DNA from: Rhizobium ecuadorense
GTDB taxonomy: Bacteria > Pseudomonadota > Alphaproteobacteria > Rhizobiales > Rhizobiaceae
Length of the DNA: 64,000 nucleotides
Assembly (NCBI RefSeq): GCF_001187535.1
Contig: NZ_LFIO01000023.1
Span: 62,001 to 126,000, forward strand
Direction: 5' to 3'
Positions 26,865 through 34,470 of the stretch are shown here, piece after piece. A model generated the notes under the pieces. The model had not been told where the DNA came from and ran no database searches. It saw only the letters and a program-made list of their open reading frames with translations. The position numbers were made by a program, and so were the translations under genes. Within the stretch, counting starts at the first letter, position 1, and every line of letters starts with the position of its first letter.

Positions 26865-27500
26865 TCAGTTCTGCTTCTGCTGTGCATTCGGCTGCGATTT
26901 TGGATCGAGCTGAATCTGGACACGCCCGCCGCAGCTTTCAAGCTCCGCCTGACCGGTTTGCATGTGAACGGTCAATTTGCAGCCGGTAAAGACGTTCGGT
27001 CCATCCGACAGAATAACCTTGTTGCCCTGATCCGCCGTGAGGATGAATGTCTGCGAGGCCATATCGAAAGCGCCGTCATCGGCAGTCGCCGTCTGCGTGC
27101 CCGATGTCAGCAGGACCTTGTCGGTCACCAGGATCTTGTCGATATCGGCACTGCCCGATGCCAGCGAGGCCGACTGCTGCGGCTGGGCTGCGGGTTGCGC
27201 TCCATCAGCGGCGGGCTTTGCCGCCTTGTCCTTGTAATAGACGGTCATCTTGCCGGACTGCATCGTCGTCGTCCCCTGGACGACCTTGACCTTGCCGGTG
27301 AACAAGGCAGTGTGCTCCTGATCGTGGATCTCCAGCTTGTCGCTTTCGATCTGGATCGGCTGGTCGTTGGAAAGCTTCATGCCCGACATCGTGGCCGCCT
27401 GCTGCGCGCCTGCGCCCGGGGCCATCAGAATAAGGGCAAATGCGCCGGCAATGAATGCCATGCCAGTCTTGCAAGTGGAAAAACGACAATCTTTTGTCAT
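26865..27500 (-). CDS. lptA: LPS transport periplasmic protein LptA (OstA-like)
   Basis: A 211-residue periplasmic protein forming part of the bridge that carries LPS to the outer membrane. A signal peptide (about residues 1-32, ending GAGAQQ) precedes an OstA/LptA beta-jellyroll domain. Visible pieces are PIQIESDKLEIHDQEHTALF (about 48-67), VVQGTTTMQSGKMTVYY and LTADQGNKVILSDGPN. An Ala/Pro/Gln-rich insertion interrupts the fold near residues 93-113. The gene lies between lptC and lptB, all on the minus strand and closely spaced, as in most gram-negative bacteria. Confidence 0.92.
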   Translation of the reverse strand: MTKDCRFSTCKTGMAFIAGAFALILMAPGAGAQQAATMSGMKLSNDQPIQIESDKLEIHDQEHTALFTGKVKVVQGTTTMQSGKMTVYYKDKAAKPAADGAQPAAQPQQSASLASGSADIDKILVTDKVLLTSGTQTATADDGAFDMASQTFILTADQGNKVILSDGPNVFTGCKLTVHMQTGQAELESCGGRVQIQLDPKSQPNAQQKQN

Positions 27501-27515
27501 GGATGACCCGGCTGG

Positions 27516-28181
27516 TTAAGTGCCCTGTTTATGGATGGTGGATGGATCGACATTCATGCGAACATTCCCCTCGAATGTGATCACCCGCCCCTTATCGGTT
27601 ATCTGGAGCGTCTTCGCAACAATGGAGGCATTGTCCTTGGTGATGGTGACGGGGTCGTCGCTGCGCATGTTTCCGCCCTTGATGTCGAGCCGGGCGGACT
27701 GGAAATTCGCGTTGAGGCCGCTGCTCAGCACCAGGGTGAAGGGGGCCGTCATATGCAGGTTGTCGGTGGCGCGATTGTAATCGGCCGTCGAGGCGACGAC
27801 GCGGGCAATCAGCCCGTCATTCATCGGCACGGCGGCCTTGATGGTCTCAAGCGTGATCAGATCGGGATTGCGGATATCCTGCAGCGCCCTTTCGGCAAGC
27901 ATCGAATAGTTGACGCCGTCGGAATTACGGCCCGCGATCGCCGGCTTTTCCATCACGACCTTGCCGTTCTCGATCTTGGCGCCTTCCATCTTGATGTTCT
28001 CGGGCAGATAGATCTTGACCAACGCCACCGCCGTCAGGCCAGCCGCGACGACGAGGGCTGCCACCGGCAGCAAAATCTTCAGCCGCCGCACGCGGGCGGA
28101 ATGGAACAACGCATCGCCATAGGCGCTCCTGCCGGAGCCCGCATAGGCGGCATTTCCGTTGTTCTTCAGGGTATCGAGCAT
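27516..28181 (-). CDS. lptC: LPS export inner-membrane protein LptC
   Basis: A 221-residue bitopic protein that takes LPS from LptBFG and hands it to LptA. The start MLDTLKNNGNAAY is preceded by GGAACGAG. A cytoplasmic N-terminus of about 35 residues is followed by one membrane helix (about 37-57, LPVAALVVAAGLTAVALVKI) and a periplasmic OstA-like domain, where NLHMTAPFTLVLSSGLN and ITFEGNVRMNVDPS are recognisable. LptC sequences are poorly conserved, so assignment leans on topology and on its position 15 bases before lptA. Confidence 0.9.
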   Translation of the reverse strand: MLDTLKNNGNAAYAGSGRSAYGDALFHSARVRRLKILLPVAALVVAAGLTAVALVKIYLPENIKMEGAKIENGKVVMEKPAIAGRNSDGVNYSMLAERALQDIRNPDLITLETIKAAVPMNDGLIARVVASTADYNRATDNLHMTAPFTLVLSSGLNANFQSARLDIKGGNMRSDDPVTITKDNASIVAKTLQITDKGRVITFEGNVRMNVDPSTIHKQGT

Positions 28182-28407
28182 AGGTCTCGTTCCATGTGCG
28201 GTGACGGCAGCGCCTCGCAACAAAGCCGGCCGCCAATCACAGTTCGTTTCGCATTATTACATTGGCTTGCCAATATGGAATTTTTTCTGCAACAAGCAAC
28301 AAAACGGAAAAACATCAAAAAGTGGCATTCGTACGCGCCGCTGCCACCTATTTCACCGGATCCATCGGCGGGCATGCCGAAGCCGGGGCCAGCGCTGGAG
28401 GTATCTC

Positions 28408-29358
28408 ATGGACAGTTCGATGATCGCGGATCGCCGGCGGCTGCGCCGCAAGCTCTGGTTCTGGCGCCTCGCGGCGGTGGCCCTTGTCGTGGCGCTTGGT
28501 TTCGCCTTCTACAGCTTCGTCGTCGGCGACAGCAAGATGGGCCGCCCGCATATCGCCCATGTGACGATATCGGGGCTGATCGTCGACGACGACGAGCTTC
28601 TGGAGCGGCTGAAGAAGGTCGAGACCAACGACCAGGTGAAGGCCGCGGTGATTTCGATCTCCTCACCCGGCGGCACGACCTATGGCGGCGAAAAAATCTT
28701 CAAGGCGATCCGTGCGATTTCGGCCAAAAAGCCCGTCGTCTCCGACGTGCGCACGCTTGCCGCCTCCGCCGGCTACATGATCGCCACCGCCGGCGATACG
28801 ATCATTGCCGGCGACAGCTCGATCACCGGCTCGATCGGCGTCATCTTCCAGTATCCGCAGATCCAGCCGCTGCTCGACAAGATCGGCGTCTCGCTGCAGG
28901 AGATCAAATCCTCGCCGCTGAAGGCCGAGCCCTCGCCCTTCCACGAGGCGAGCGAGGAGGCCAAGGCAATGATCCGCAACATGGTGGTCGACAGCTATAA
29001 CTGGTTTGTCGATCTGGTCGCCGACCGGCGCAAGCTGCCGCGCGACGAGGTGCTGAAGCTCGCCGACGGCACCATTTATACCGGCCGCCAGGCGCTCAAG
29101 GTGAAACTTATCGATACGATCGGCGGCGAGCCGGAAATCCGGGCCTATCTCAAGTCGCGCGGCGTCGACGCCGACCTGCCGATGGTGGACTGGGACAAGA
29201 AGAGCAACACGCCGTTTCTGCTCGCTGGGGCTGTTTCGCGGTTGATTACGATCTTCGGTTATGATGATCTCATGAAAGGCCAGGATATCAATGGAATCCT
29301 GCCCCCAAAGTTGCTTCTTGACGGGCTGCTTTCAGTTTGGCAGGTTGGCCACGATTGA
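28408..29358 (+). CDS. sppA: Signal peptide peptidase SppA-type serine protease (S49)
   Basis: A 316-residue inner-membrane protease that degrades cleaved signal peptides. The start MDSSMIADRRRLRRKL follows a perfect GGAGG; a much longer upstream frame is not supported. One N-terminal membrane helix (about residues 20-42) precedes the S49 domain. The nucleophile Ser is in LAASAGYMIATAGD (about 118-131) and the general-base Lys in SSPLKAEPSPF (about 170-180). The short, half-length form with one S49 domain is normal outside enterobacteria. It ends 29 bases before ihfB, so the two may be co-transcribed. Confidence 0.92.
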   Translation: MDSSMIADRRRLRRKLWFWRLAAVALVVALGFAFYSFVVGDSKMGRPHIAHVTISGLIVDDDELLERLKKVETNDQVKAAVISISSPGGTTYGGEKIFKAIRAISAKKPVVSDVRTLAASAGYMIATAGDTIIAGDSSITGSIGVIFQYPQIQPLLDKIGVSLQEIKSSPLKAEPSPFHEASEEAKAMIRNMVVDSYNWFVDLVADRRKLPRDEVLKLADGTIYTGRQALKVKLIDTIGGEPEIRAYLKSRGVDADLPMVDWDKKSNTPFLLAGAVSRLITIFGYDDLMKGQDINGILPPKLLLDGLLSVWQVGHD

Positions 29359-29387
29359 TAAGAAATCAATAATTTAAGGGGGCGACT

Positions 29388-29687
29388 GTGATCAAGTCCG
29401 AATTGGTGCAGATTGTTGCGGCACGCAACCCGCATCTCTATCATCGCGACGTCGAGAATATCGTCAACGCGGTTCTCGACGAGATCACGGATGCACTGGC
29501 TGCGGGCAACCGTGTCGAATTGCGCGGCTTTGGCGCGTTTTCGGTCAAGAACCGCCCGTCCCGCTCCGGCCGCAATCCGCGCACCGGCGATACCGTCTTC
29601 GTCGAGGAGAAGTGGGTTCCCTTCTTCAAGACCGGCAAGGAGCTGCGCGAGCGGCTCAATCCCGGCCAGGCGGACGAAGAGGATTGA
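29388..29687 (+). CDS. ihfB: Integration host factor beta subunit
   Basis: A 99-residue DNA-bending protein of the HU/IHF family. It starts at GTG with AAGGGGG just upstream. The dimer helices are at the N-terminus ([32 protein letters not shown]), and the DNA-intercalating arm is seen as [13 protein letters not shown] (about residues 58-70). IHF assists sigma-54-dependent transcription by bending promoter DNA, which is notable given rpoN five kilobases away. The acidic tail (GQADEED) and the [19 protein letters not shown] end support IhfB over HU. Confidence 0.95.
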   Translation: MIKSELVQIVAARNPHLYHRDVENIVNAVLDEITDALAAGNRVELRGFGAFSVKNRPSRSGRNPRTGDTVFVEEKWVPFFKTGKELRERLNPGQADEED

Positions 29688-29752
29688 GCGGCGCAAGCCG
29701 CCTGCGGCGAATCCGCACTTGAACTCGTAGGCCGCTTTTCTATTCTGCTCAT

Positions 29753-29794
29753 GCATCGGCCCCGAAAATCGGAAGCGATTTTCGGGGCCGATGC
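29753..29794. repeat. Long perfect palindrome (19-bp arms) downstream of ihfB
   Basis: Arms GCATCGGCCCCGAAAATCG (29753-29771) and its exact complement (29776-29794) are separated by only GAAG. The RNA would fold into a very stable hairpin. No T run follows. The core GAAAATCG-GAA-CGATTTTC resembles a palindromic motif common between genes in Rhizobiales, so it may be both a repeat and the 3' end of the ihfB transcript. Confidence 0.7.
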
Positions 29795-29851
29795 GCAGAT
29801 ACAACGCGCCGCGCGAAGAGAGCGGCACCATCCGACGCATGGAGAGCTCAA

Positions 29852-30184
29852 ATGGCCAAGAAGATCGTCAACCTGTTGATTCTGCTGCCGCTCGGCGTCG
29901 TCCTCATTGTCTTCTGCGTCGCCAACCGGCAAAGCGTCACGCTCGCCTTCAATCCGTTCCGGCCGGAGGATCAGGTACTTGCGCTTTCCGCACCCTTCTT
30001 CGTCTTCCTGGTCGTTGCCCTGATCGCAGGCATGCTGATCGGCTCGGCCGCCACCTGGTTCAGCCAGGGCAAACACCGCAAGCGCGCCCGCACCGAAGCC
30101 AAGGAAGCCATCCGCTGGCAGGGTGAGGCCGACCGCCACAAGAGCCGCGCCGAGGAAATCGCCGGGCAGCTTCCGGCACGGTAA
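29852..30184 (+). CDS. LapA-domain small membrane protein
   Basis: A 110-residue protein with two membrane helices (about residues 5-24 and 48-70) and a basic cytoplasmic tail. The pattern LLPLGVVLIVFCVANRQSVT followed by LAFNPF fits the LapA (lipopolysaccharide assembly protein A) domain, whose E. coli member acts with LapB to control LPS synthesis. The C-terminal part (KHRKRARTEAKEAIRWQGEA) is a charged helix. GAGAGCTC precedes the start. There is no lapB neighbour. The domain family is fairly secure, while the role in rhizobia is untested. Confidence 0.8.
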   Translation: MAKKIVNLLILLPLGVVLIVFCVANRQSVTLAFNPFRPEDQVLALSAPFFVFLVVALIAGMLIGSAATWFSQGKHRKRARTEAKEAIRWQGEADRHKSRAEEIAGQLPAR

Positions 30185-30219
30185 AACCGGCTCGGATTCG
30201 ACGACGGTCCGGCGCTCGA

Positions 30220-30654
30220 TCAAACCGGAAAGAAGCTCAGCTCCTCATAATCGCCCTCCGGCGACGTGCCGTTGCCGGTCACGCGGAAACCGTGGGAAAG
30301 GTAGAACGCCTTCGCCCGCCGGTTCTTCACCAGGCACTTCAGCCGGTAGCGGTGTTGCGGCCATTCGGGCAGCGCCTGCAGCAGCGCCGTACCGGCGCCA
30401 AAGCCCTGGAAGTCCCGGCTGATATAGAGCATGTGGATGAAATCATCGGCCGGCCAGAGCGCCAGGAATCCGGCTACTCCACCGTTTTCATGCTCGCAGA
30501 CGAAGACCGTCTCGCCATTGGTATGAGCGGCGAAATCCTCGCGGTGGAACTTGCCGGGGTCGACCCAGACGAATGTTTCGCGGCGCACGGAAAGATAAAT
30601 CTCCGCGAGTATTTCCTGGTCTTCCGCCCGCGGCGGCCTGATTGTCCACGTCAT
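30220..30654 (-). CDS. GNAT-family N-acetyltransferase
   Basis: A 144-residue acetyl-CoA-dependent acyltransferase. It begins MTWTIRPPRAEDQEILAEIY, the usual first strand and helix of the fold. The CoA-binding motif A is LYISRDFQGFGAGTALLQAL (about residues 76-95), where QGFGAG is the Q/RxxGxG/A pyrophosphate loop. Motif B appears as VKNRRAKAFYLSHGFRVTG (about 108-126). The acceptor molecule cannot be told from sequence. It stands alone on the minus strand, with the CoxG-like gene upstream in the same direction after 63 bases. Confidence 0.86.
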   Translation of the reverse strand: MTWTIRPPRAEDQEILAEIYLSVRRETFVWVDPGKFHREDFAAHTNGETVFVCEHENGGVAGFLALWPADDFIHMLYISRDFQGFGAGTALLQALPEWPQHRYRLKCLVKNRRAKAFYLSHGFRVTGNGTSPEGDYEELSFFPV

Positions 30655-30717
30655 GACGTCGATTTAACCCATGCCCCACCCCGCGCCAAGCCCAAAGCAC
30701 GTGGTGCCGGGCCGGGA

Positions 30718-31173
30718 TCAGCCGGCCGCCATCTTCGCGACGACGGCGGCATTGAAATCCGAAAAGAACCCTTCGGCGAGCCTCTGCGAGGTCGAATCGA
30801 GCAGGCGTGCGCCGAGTTGGGCAAGCCTGCCGCCGAGTTCGGCTTTGGCCCGATAATGCAGGATGGTCTCGGCGCCGTTTTGCTCGAGCACGATGTCGGC
30901 GCTGCCCTTGGCAAAGCCGGCAAGACCACCCTTGCCTTCGGCCGACAGCGTGTAGCTTTTCGGCGCATCGACATTGGAAAGCGTCAACAGCCCATGGAAG
31001 GTCGCCGACAGCAGGCTGAACTTGACCTTGATCGTCGCCTCGAACATGTCAGGCGACAGCCGCTCGATGCTCTGGCAGCCCGGAATGCAGCCGCGCATGA
31101 TCTCGGGATCGTTGAGCGCTGCCCAGACGACATCCCGCGGCGCGGCGATGCGTTCTTCGCCGGTGAAATCCAT
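30718..31173 (-). CDS. SRPBCC/CoxG-type protein
   Basis: A 151-residue protein of the START-like SRPBCC fold, similar to carbon monoxide dehydrogenase subunit G. The N-terminal MDFTGEERIAAPRDVVWAAL and the following PEIMRGCIPGCQSIE block (about residues 28-42) are the CoxG signature. The rest alternates strands and ends in a long helix (DFNAAVVAKMAAG). CoxG proteins help membrane attachment or maturation of molybdenum hydroxylases, but no CO dehydrogenase genes are seen here, so the partner is unknown. Confidence 0.85.
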   Translation of the reverse strand: MDFTGEERIAAPRDVVWAALNDPEIMRGCIPGCQSIERLSPDMFEATIKVKFSLLSATFHGLLTLSNVDAPKSYTLSAEGKGGLAGFAKGSADIVLEQNGAETILHYRAKAELGGRLAQLGARLLDSTSQRLAEGFFSDFNAAVVAKMAAG

Positions 31174-31276
31174 TCGACAGCCCCATCTCCGATTCGTTCA
31201 TCTTATCCCAGCGGGAAAGGCTTTTGCCAGTTAGAGAGGAATGTTATCCCGCTCGTTGCGGAGCAAGGAACAGGCG

Positions 31277-31861
31277 ATGAGTGACGAATTGAAGCCCTGG
31301 AGCGTGACGGCAAGCCGCATCACCTATGAGGACCGCTGGATCCGGCTGCGAAGCGATGATTGCGTCACCGCCGACGGAATTGTCGTCGCGCCCTTCCATG
31401 TGCTCGACTATCCCGACTGGATCAACGTCGTGCCGGTGATGCCCGACGGGCGCGTGCTGCTGACGCGGGAATACCGGCACGGCCGCGGCGAGATCATCCA
31501 CGGTCTCGTCGCCGGCGGCATCGAGCGCGGCGACAGCGGGAGCGGCGATGCGGCGATGACAGCAGCCCGGCGCGAACTCCACGAGGAGACCGGCTATGAA
31601 GCCTCGACCTTCGTCAAGCTGCTGACCTCCTATCCGAATGCCGCAAGCCACAGCAACGCGGTGACGAGCTGGCTGGCGCTCGGCCTCAGCCGGGCCGGCG
31701 AACCGCGTTTCGACCCCGGCGAGAAGATCGAGCTGCTGTTTGCGGATCTTGCCGCCATCCTTGGCGACCTGCAGTCCGGCGCGGTCGTCATGCAGTCGAT
31801 GCATGTCGCGGCCCTTTATGCGGCAGAAAGCTGGCTTCGCCGGCGGACATCCGAGGCTTGA
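31277..31861 (+). CDS. NUDIX hydrolase
   Basis: A 194-residue pyrophosphohydrolase. The start MSDELKPWSVTAS follows AAGGAACAGGCG. The Nudix box is seen as a G-x5-E-x7-REx2EExG pattern: GGIERGDSGSGDAAMTAARR followed by ELHEETGYE (about residues 81-109), with a short insertion after the first Gly-rich part. The strand pattern around VVPVMPDGRVLLTREYRHG is like ADP-ribose pyrophosphatase (MutT/NudF) members that clear ADP-ribose or nucleotide sugars. Substrate specificity is not certain. It is divergent from the CoxG-like gene. Confidence 0.88.
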   Translation: MSDELKPWSVTASRITYEDRWIRLRSDDCVTADGIVVAPFHVLDYPDWINVVPVMPDGRVLLTREYRHGRGEIIHGLVAGGIERGDSGSGDAAMTAARRELHEETGYEASTFVKLLTSYPNAASHSNAVTSWLALGLSRAGEPRFDPGEKIELLFADLAAILGDLQSGAVVMQSMHVAALYAAESWLRRRTSEA

Positions 31862-31960
31862 AATACATACCGCGCCGGCGCGCAGTTGATCCGGCACGCT
31901 TTTCTGGGCTACTGCATAAATCAAAGGGCGCTGTGCCCGACAGAGACGCGGAAGAGCACG

Positions 31961-33058
31961 TTGAAACAGAAAGAACGCCGGCCGGGCCAGAAGAAGACAT
32001 CAGGTCCTTCCGGTGAAAGCCGCAGGGACGATCGGGCCGGCCGGCCGCCAAAGCCGGCCGCACGGCCCGCGGCAGCCCGTGAGACGGTGCGCGAAGCTGC
32101 CGTGCCCGCCGCCGCCGAACGGCCGCTGACGACGCGCAGCGGCGAGCGTCCGACCGAGCGCGTGCCCGTGATCCTCGAATCGCTCGGGGCCGGCGACTTC
32201 CACCTGATCGACAGCGGCAACGGCGAAAAGCTGGAACAATACGGGCCTTACCGCATCATCCGTCCCGAGGCCCAAGCGCTGTGGCGGCCTTCGCTGCCGG
32301 CCCATGTCTGGGAAAAGGTCGATGCCGTCTTCACCGGCGACACCGACGAGGAAGGCAGCGGCCGCTGGCGCTTCCCGAAGGCGGCGCTCGGCGAGACCTG
32401 GCCACTGAACCTGCTCGGCGTCGATTTCCACGGCCGTTTCACCTCCTTCCGTCATGTCGGCGTCTTCCCGGAGCAGATCGTGCACTGGAGCTGGATGAAG
32501 GAGCAGGTCGAAAAGGCCGGCCGGCCGCTGAAGGTGCTGAACCTTTTCGGCTATACCGGCGTCGCCTCGCTGGTTGCCGCCGCGGCCGGCGCCGAAGTCA
32601 CCCATGTCGACGCCTCGAAGAAGGCGATCGGCTGGGCGCGGGAAAACCAGGCGCTCGGGCGCATGGAGAAACTGCCGATCCGCTGGATCTGCGAGGATGC
32701 GATGAAATTCATCCTGCGCGAGGAACGCCGCGGCAGCCAGTACGACATCATCCTCACCGATCCACCGAAATTCGGCCGCGGCCCGAACGGCGAGGTCTGG
32801 CACCTCTTCGAGCATCTGCCCTTGATGCTCGATGTCTGCCGCGAGATCCTGTCGCCGAAGGCGGTGGGCCTGGTGCTGACGGCCTATTCGATCCGCGCCA
32901 GCTTCTATTCGATCCACGAGCTGATGCGCGAGACGATGCGGGGCGCCGGCGGCGCGGTCGAATCCGGCGAGCTGGTCATCCGCGAAGCCGGCCTCGACGG
33001 CAAGACGCAGGGCCGGGCGCTTTCCACTTCCCTCTTTTCCCGCTGGGTGCCGAAATGA
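31961..33058 (+). CDS. Class I SAM-dependent methyltransferase (RlmI/RlmK-like, rRNA)
   Basis: A predicted cytosine-5 or guanine methyltransferase acting on rRNA. The proposed start is TTG at 31961 ([12 protein letters not shown]), preceded by GGAAGAG; an in-frame TTG at 31886 would add 25 residues and overlaps nothing. Residues 1-60 are Arg/Pro/Ala-rich and disordered. The Rossmann core starts near residue 185 with [20 protein letters not shown] (motif I), then [16 protein letters not shown] (motif II) and [10 protein letters not shown] (motif IV, about 260-269). It ends inside the start codon of the next RNA methyltransferase (ATGA), suggesting a coupled pair. Confidence 0.85.
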   Translation: MKQKERRPGQKKTSGPSGESRRDDRAGRPPKPAARPAAARETVREAAVPAAAERPLTTRSGERPTERVPVILESLGAGDFHLIDSGNGEKLEQYGPYRIIRPEAQALWRPSLPAHVWEKVDAVFTGDTDEEGSGRWRFPKAALGETWPLNLLGVDFHGRFTSFRHVGVFPEQIVHWSWMKEQVEKAGRPLKVLNLFGYTGVASLVAAAAGAEVTHVDASKKAIGWARENQALGRMEKLPIRWICEDAMKFILREERRGSQYDIILTDPPKFGRGPNGEVWHLFEHLPLMLDVCREILSPKAVGLVLTAYSIRASFYSIHELMRETMRGAGGAVESGELVIREAGLDGKTQGRALSTSLFSRWVPK

Positions 33059-33915
33059 GCAAGGACTTCCACGATCAGGGACCGCGCAGGGTCGGACAGG
33101 TGAAGGAAGTCACCTCGCTTGCCAATCCCATCATCAAAGACATCAAGGCGCTGACGAACAAGAAGTCGCGCGAGGAGAGCGGGACTTTCCTGGCCGAGGG
33201 ACTGAAGCTCGTCATCGATGCGATCGAACTCGGCTGGACGATCCGCACGCTGGTCTATGCCAAGGCCGCCAAGGGCAAGCCGCTGGTCGAGCAGATGGCG
33301 GCAAGGACCGTCGCTTCCGGCGGGCTGGTGCTCGAAGTCAGCGAAAAGGTGATCGCCTCGATCACCCGCCGCGACAATCCGCAGATGGTCGTCGGCATTT
33401 TCGAACAGCGCTGGAAGCCGCTCAAGGACATCCGGCCCAGAGAGGGCGAGACCTGGGTGGCGCTCGATCGGGTGCGCGATCCCGGCAATCTCGGCACCAT
33501 CATCCGCACAGCGGATGCGGCCGGCGCGTCCGGCATCATTCTGATCGGAGAGACGACCGATCCCTTCTCGCTCGAAACGGTGCGGGCCACCATGGGCTCG
33601 GTCTTTGCCGTTCCGGTCGCACGGGCGACGCCGGAGGAATTCATCGCCTGGCGGAAATCGGCCGGCGTTTGCGTGGTCGCGACGCATCTTGCCGGCGCGG
33701 TCGATTACCGCACCATCGACTACCGGAAGAAGCCCGTCGTGCTGCTGATGGGCAACGAGCAATCCGGCCTGCCGGACCAACTGGCCGGGCAAGCCGACGC
33801 GCTTGCCCGCATTCCGCAGCAGGGCCGCGCCGATTCTTTGAACCTTGCCGTCGCCACCGCCGTCATGCTTTTCGAGGCGCGCCGCCATCTCCTCTTACTT
33901 GCCGAGGGCAAATGA
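33055..33915 (+). CDS. TrmH-family (SpoU) RNA 2'-O-methyltransferase
   Basis: A 286-residue SPOUT-class methyltransferase. The N-terminal substrate-binding domain (about residues 15-105) has [20 protein letters not shown], as in RlmB-like proteins. The three SpoU motifs follow: [20 protein letters not shown] (motif 1, about 140-159), [11 protein letters not shown] (motif 2, about 235-245) and [22 protein letters not shown] (motif 3, quoted in part as [14 protein letters not shown]). The frame is open far upstream, but the ATG overlapping the previous stop gives the right family length. It overlaps lspA by four bases. The target nucleotide is unknown. Confidence 0.92.
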   Translation: MSKDFHDQGPRRVGQVKEVTSLANPIIKDIKALTNKKSREESGTFLAEGLKLVIDAIELGWTIRTLVYAKAAKGKPLVEQMAARTVASGGLVLEVSEKVIASITRRDNPQMVVGIFEQRWKPLKDIRPREGETWVALDRVRDPGNLGTIIRTADAAGASGIILIGETTDPFSLETVRATMGSVFAVPVARATPEEFIAWRKSAGVCVVATHLAGAVDYRTIDYRKKPVVLLMGNEQSGLPDQLAGQADALARIPQQGRADSLNLAVATAVMLFEARRHLLLLAEGK

Positions 33916-34415
33916 CCGAACAGACTTTTGCCCGCCCCGCACTGTTTTCGAGGCCGGCGCCGATCCTCTTCTTCATCGTCGTCGCCGTGCTCATCGATCA
34001 GGTCGTCAAGATCGCTGTCGATCATTACCTGCCGCTGCAGGAGGCCGTGCCGGTTATTCCGATGCTGGCGCTCTACCGCACCTACAATCTCGGCGTCGCC
34101 TTTTCGATGCTGGAGGGCATGGATGGCTGGTTCATCGTCGGCATGCGGCTCGTCATCGTCGCCTTCGTCATCTGGCTGTGGTACCGCACGGCGAAGGACC
34201 GCTGGCTCGCCCATCTCGGTTATGCGCTGATCATCGCCGGCGCGATCGGCAATCTCGTCGATCGCTTCGCCTATGGCCATGTGATCGATTACATTCTTTT
34301 CCACACCGAAAGCTGGTCCTTCGCGGTCTTCAATCTCGCCGACAGTTTCATCACTATCGGCGCGGCCTGCGTCATTCTCGACGAGCTGATGCTGCCGAAA
34401 ACGGCCAGCCACTAA
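33912..34415 (+). CDS. lspA: Lipoprotein signal peptidase (signal peptidase II)
   Basis: A 167-residue inner-membrane aspartyl protease that removes signal peptides from prolipoproteins. Four membrane helices are predicted. The catalytic pair is in [16 protein letters not shown] (first Asp, about residue 118) and [12 protein letters not shown] (second Asp, about residue 143), with the conserved [10 protein letters not shown] upstream. It starts inside the stop codon of the TrmH-family gene (ATGA), completing a three-gene chain of overlaps. The later lipoprotein enzyme lnt is also in this window at 59.7-61.3 kb. Confidence 0.95.
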   Translation: MTEQTFARPALFSRPAPILFFIVVAVLIDQVVKIAVDHYLPLQEAVPVIPMLALYRTYNLGVAFSMLEGMDGWFIVGMRLVIVAFVIWLWYRTAKDRWLAHLGYALIIAGAIGNLVDRFAYGHVIDYILFHTESWSFAVFNLADSFITIGAACVILDELMLPKTASH

Positions 34416-34470
34416 AATCTTATCGAATTCCTGAAGGCATTCGGAAGAGGCCTCATGTTAGCCAGATAGC

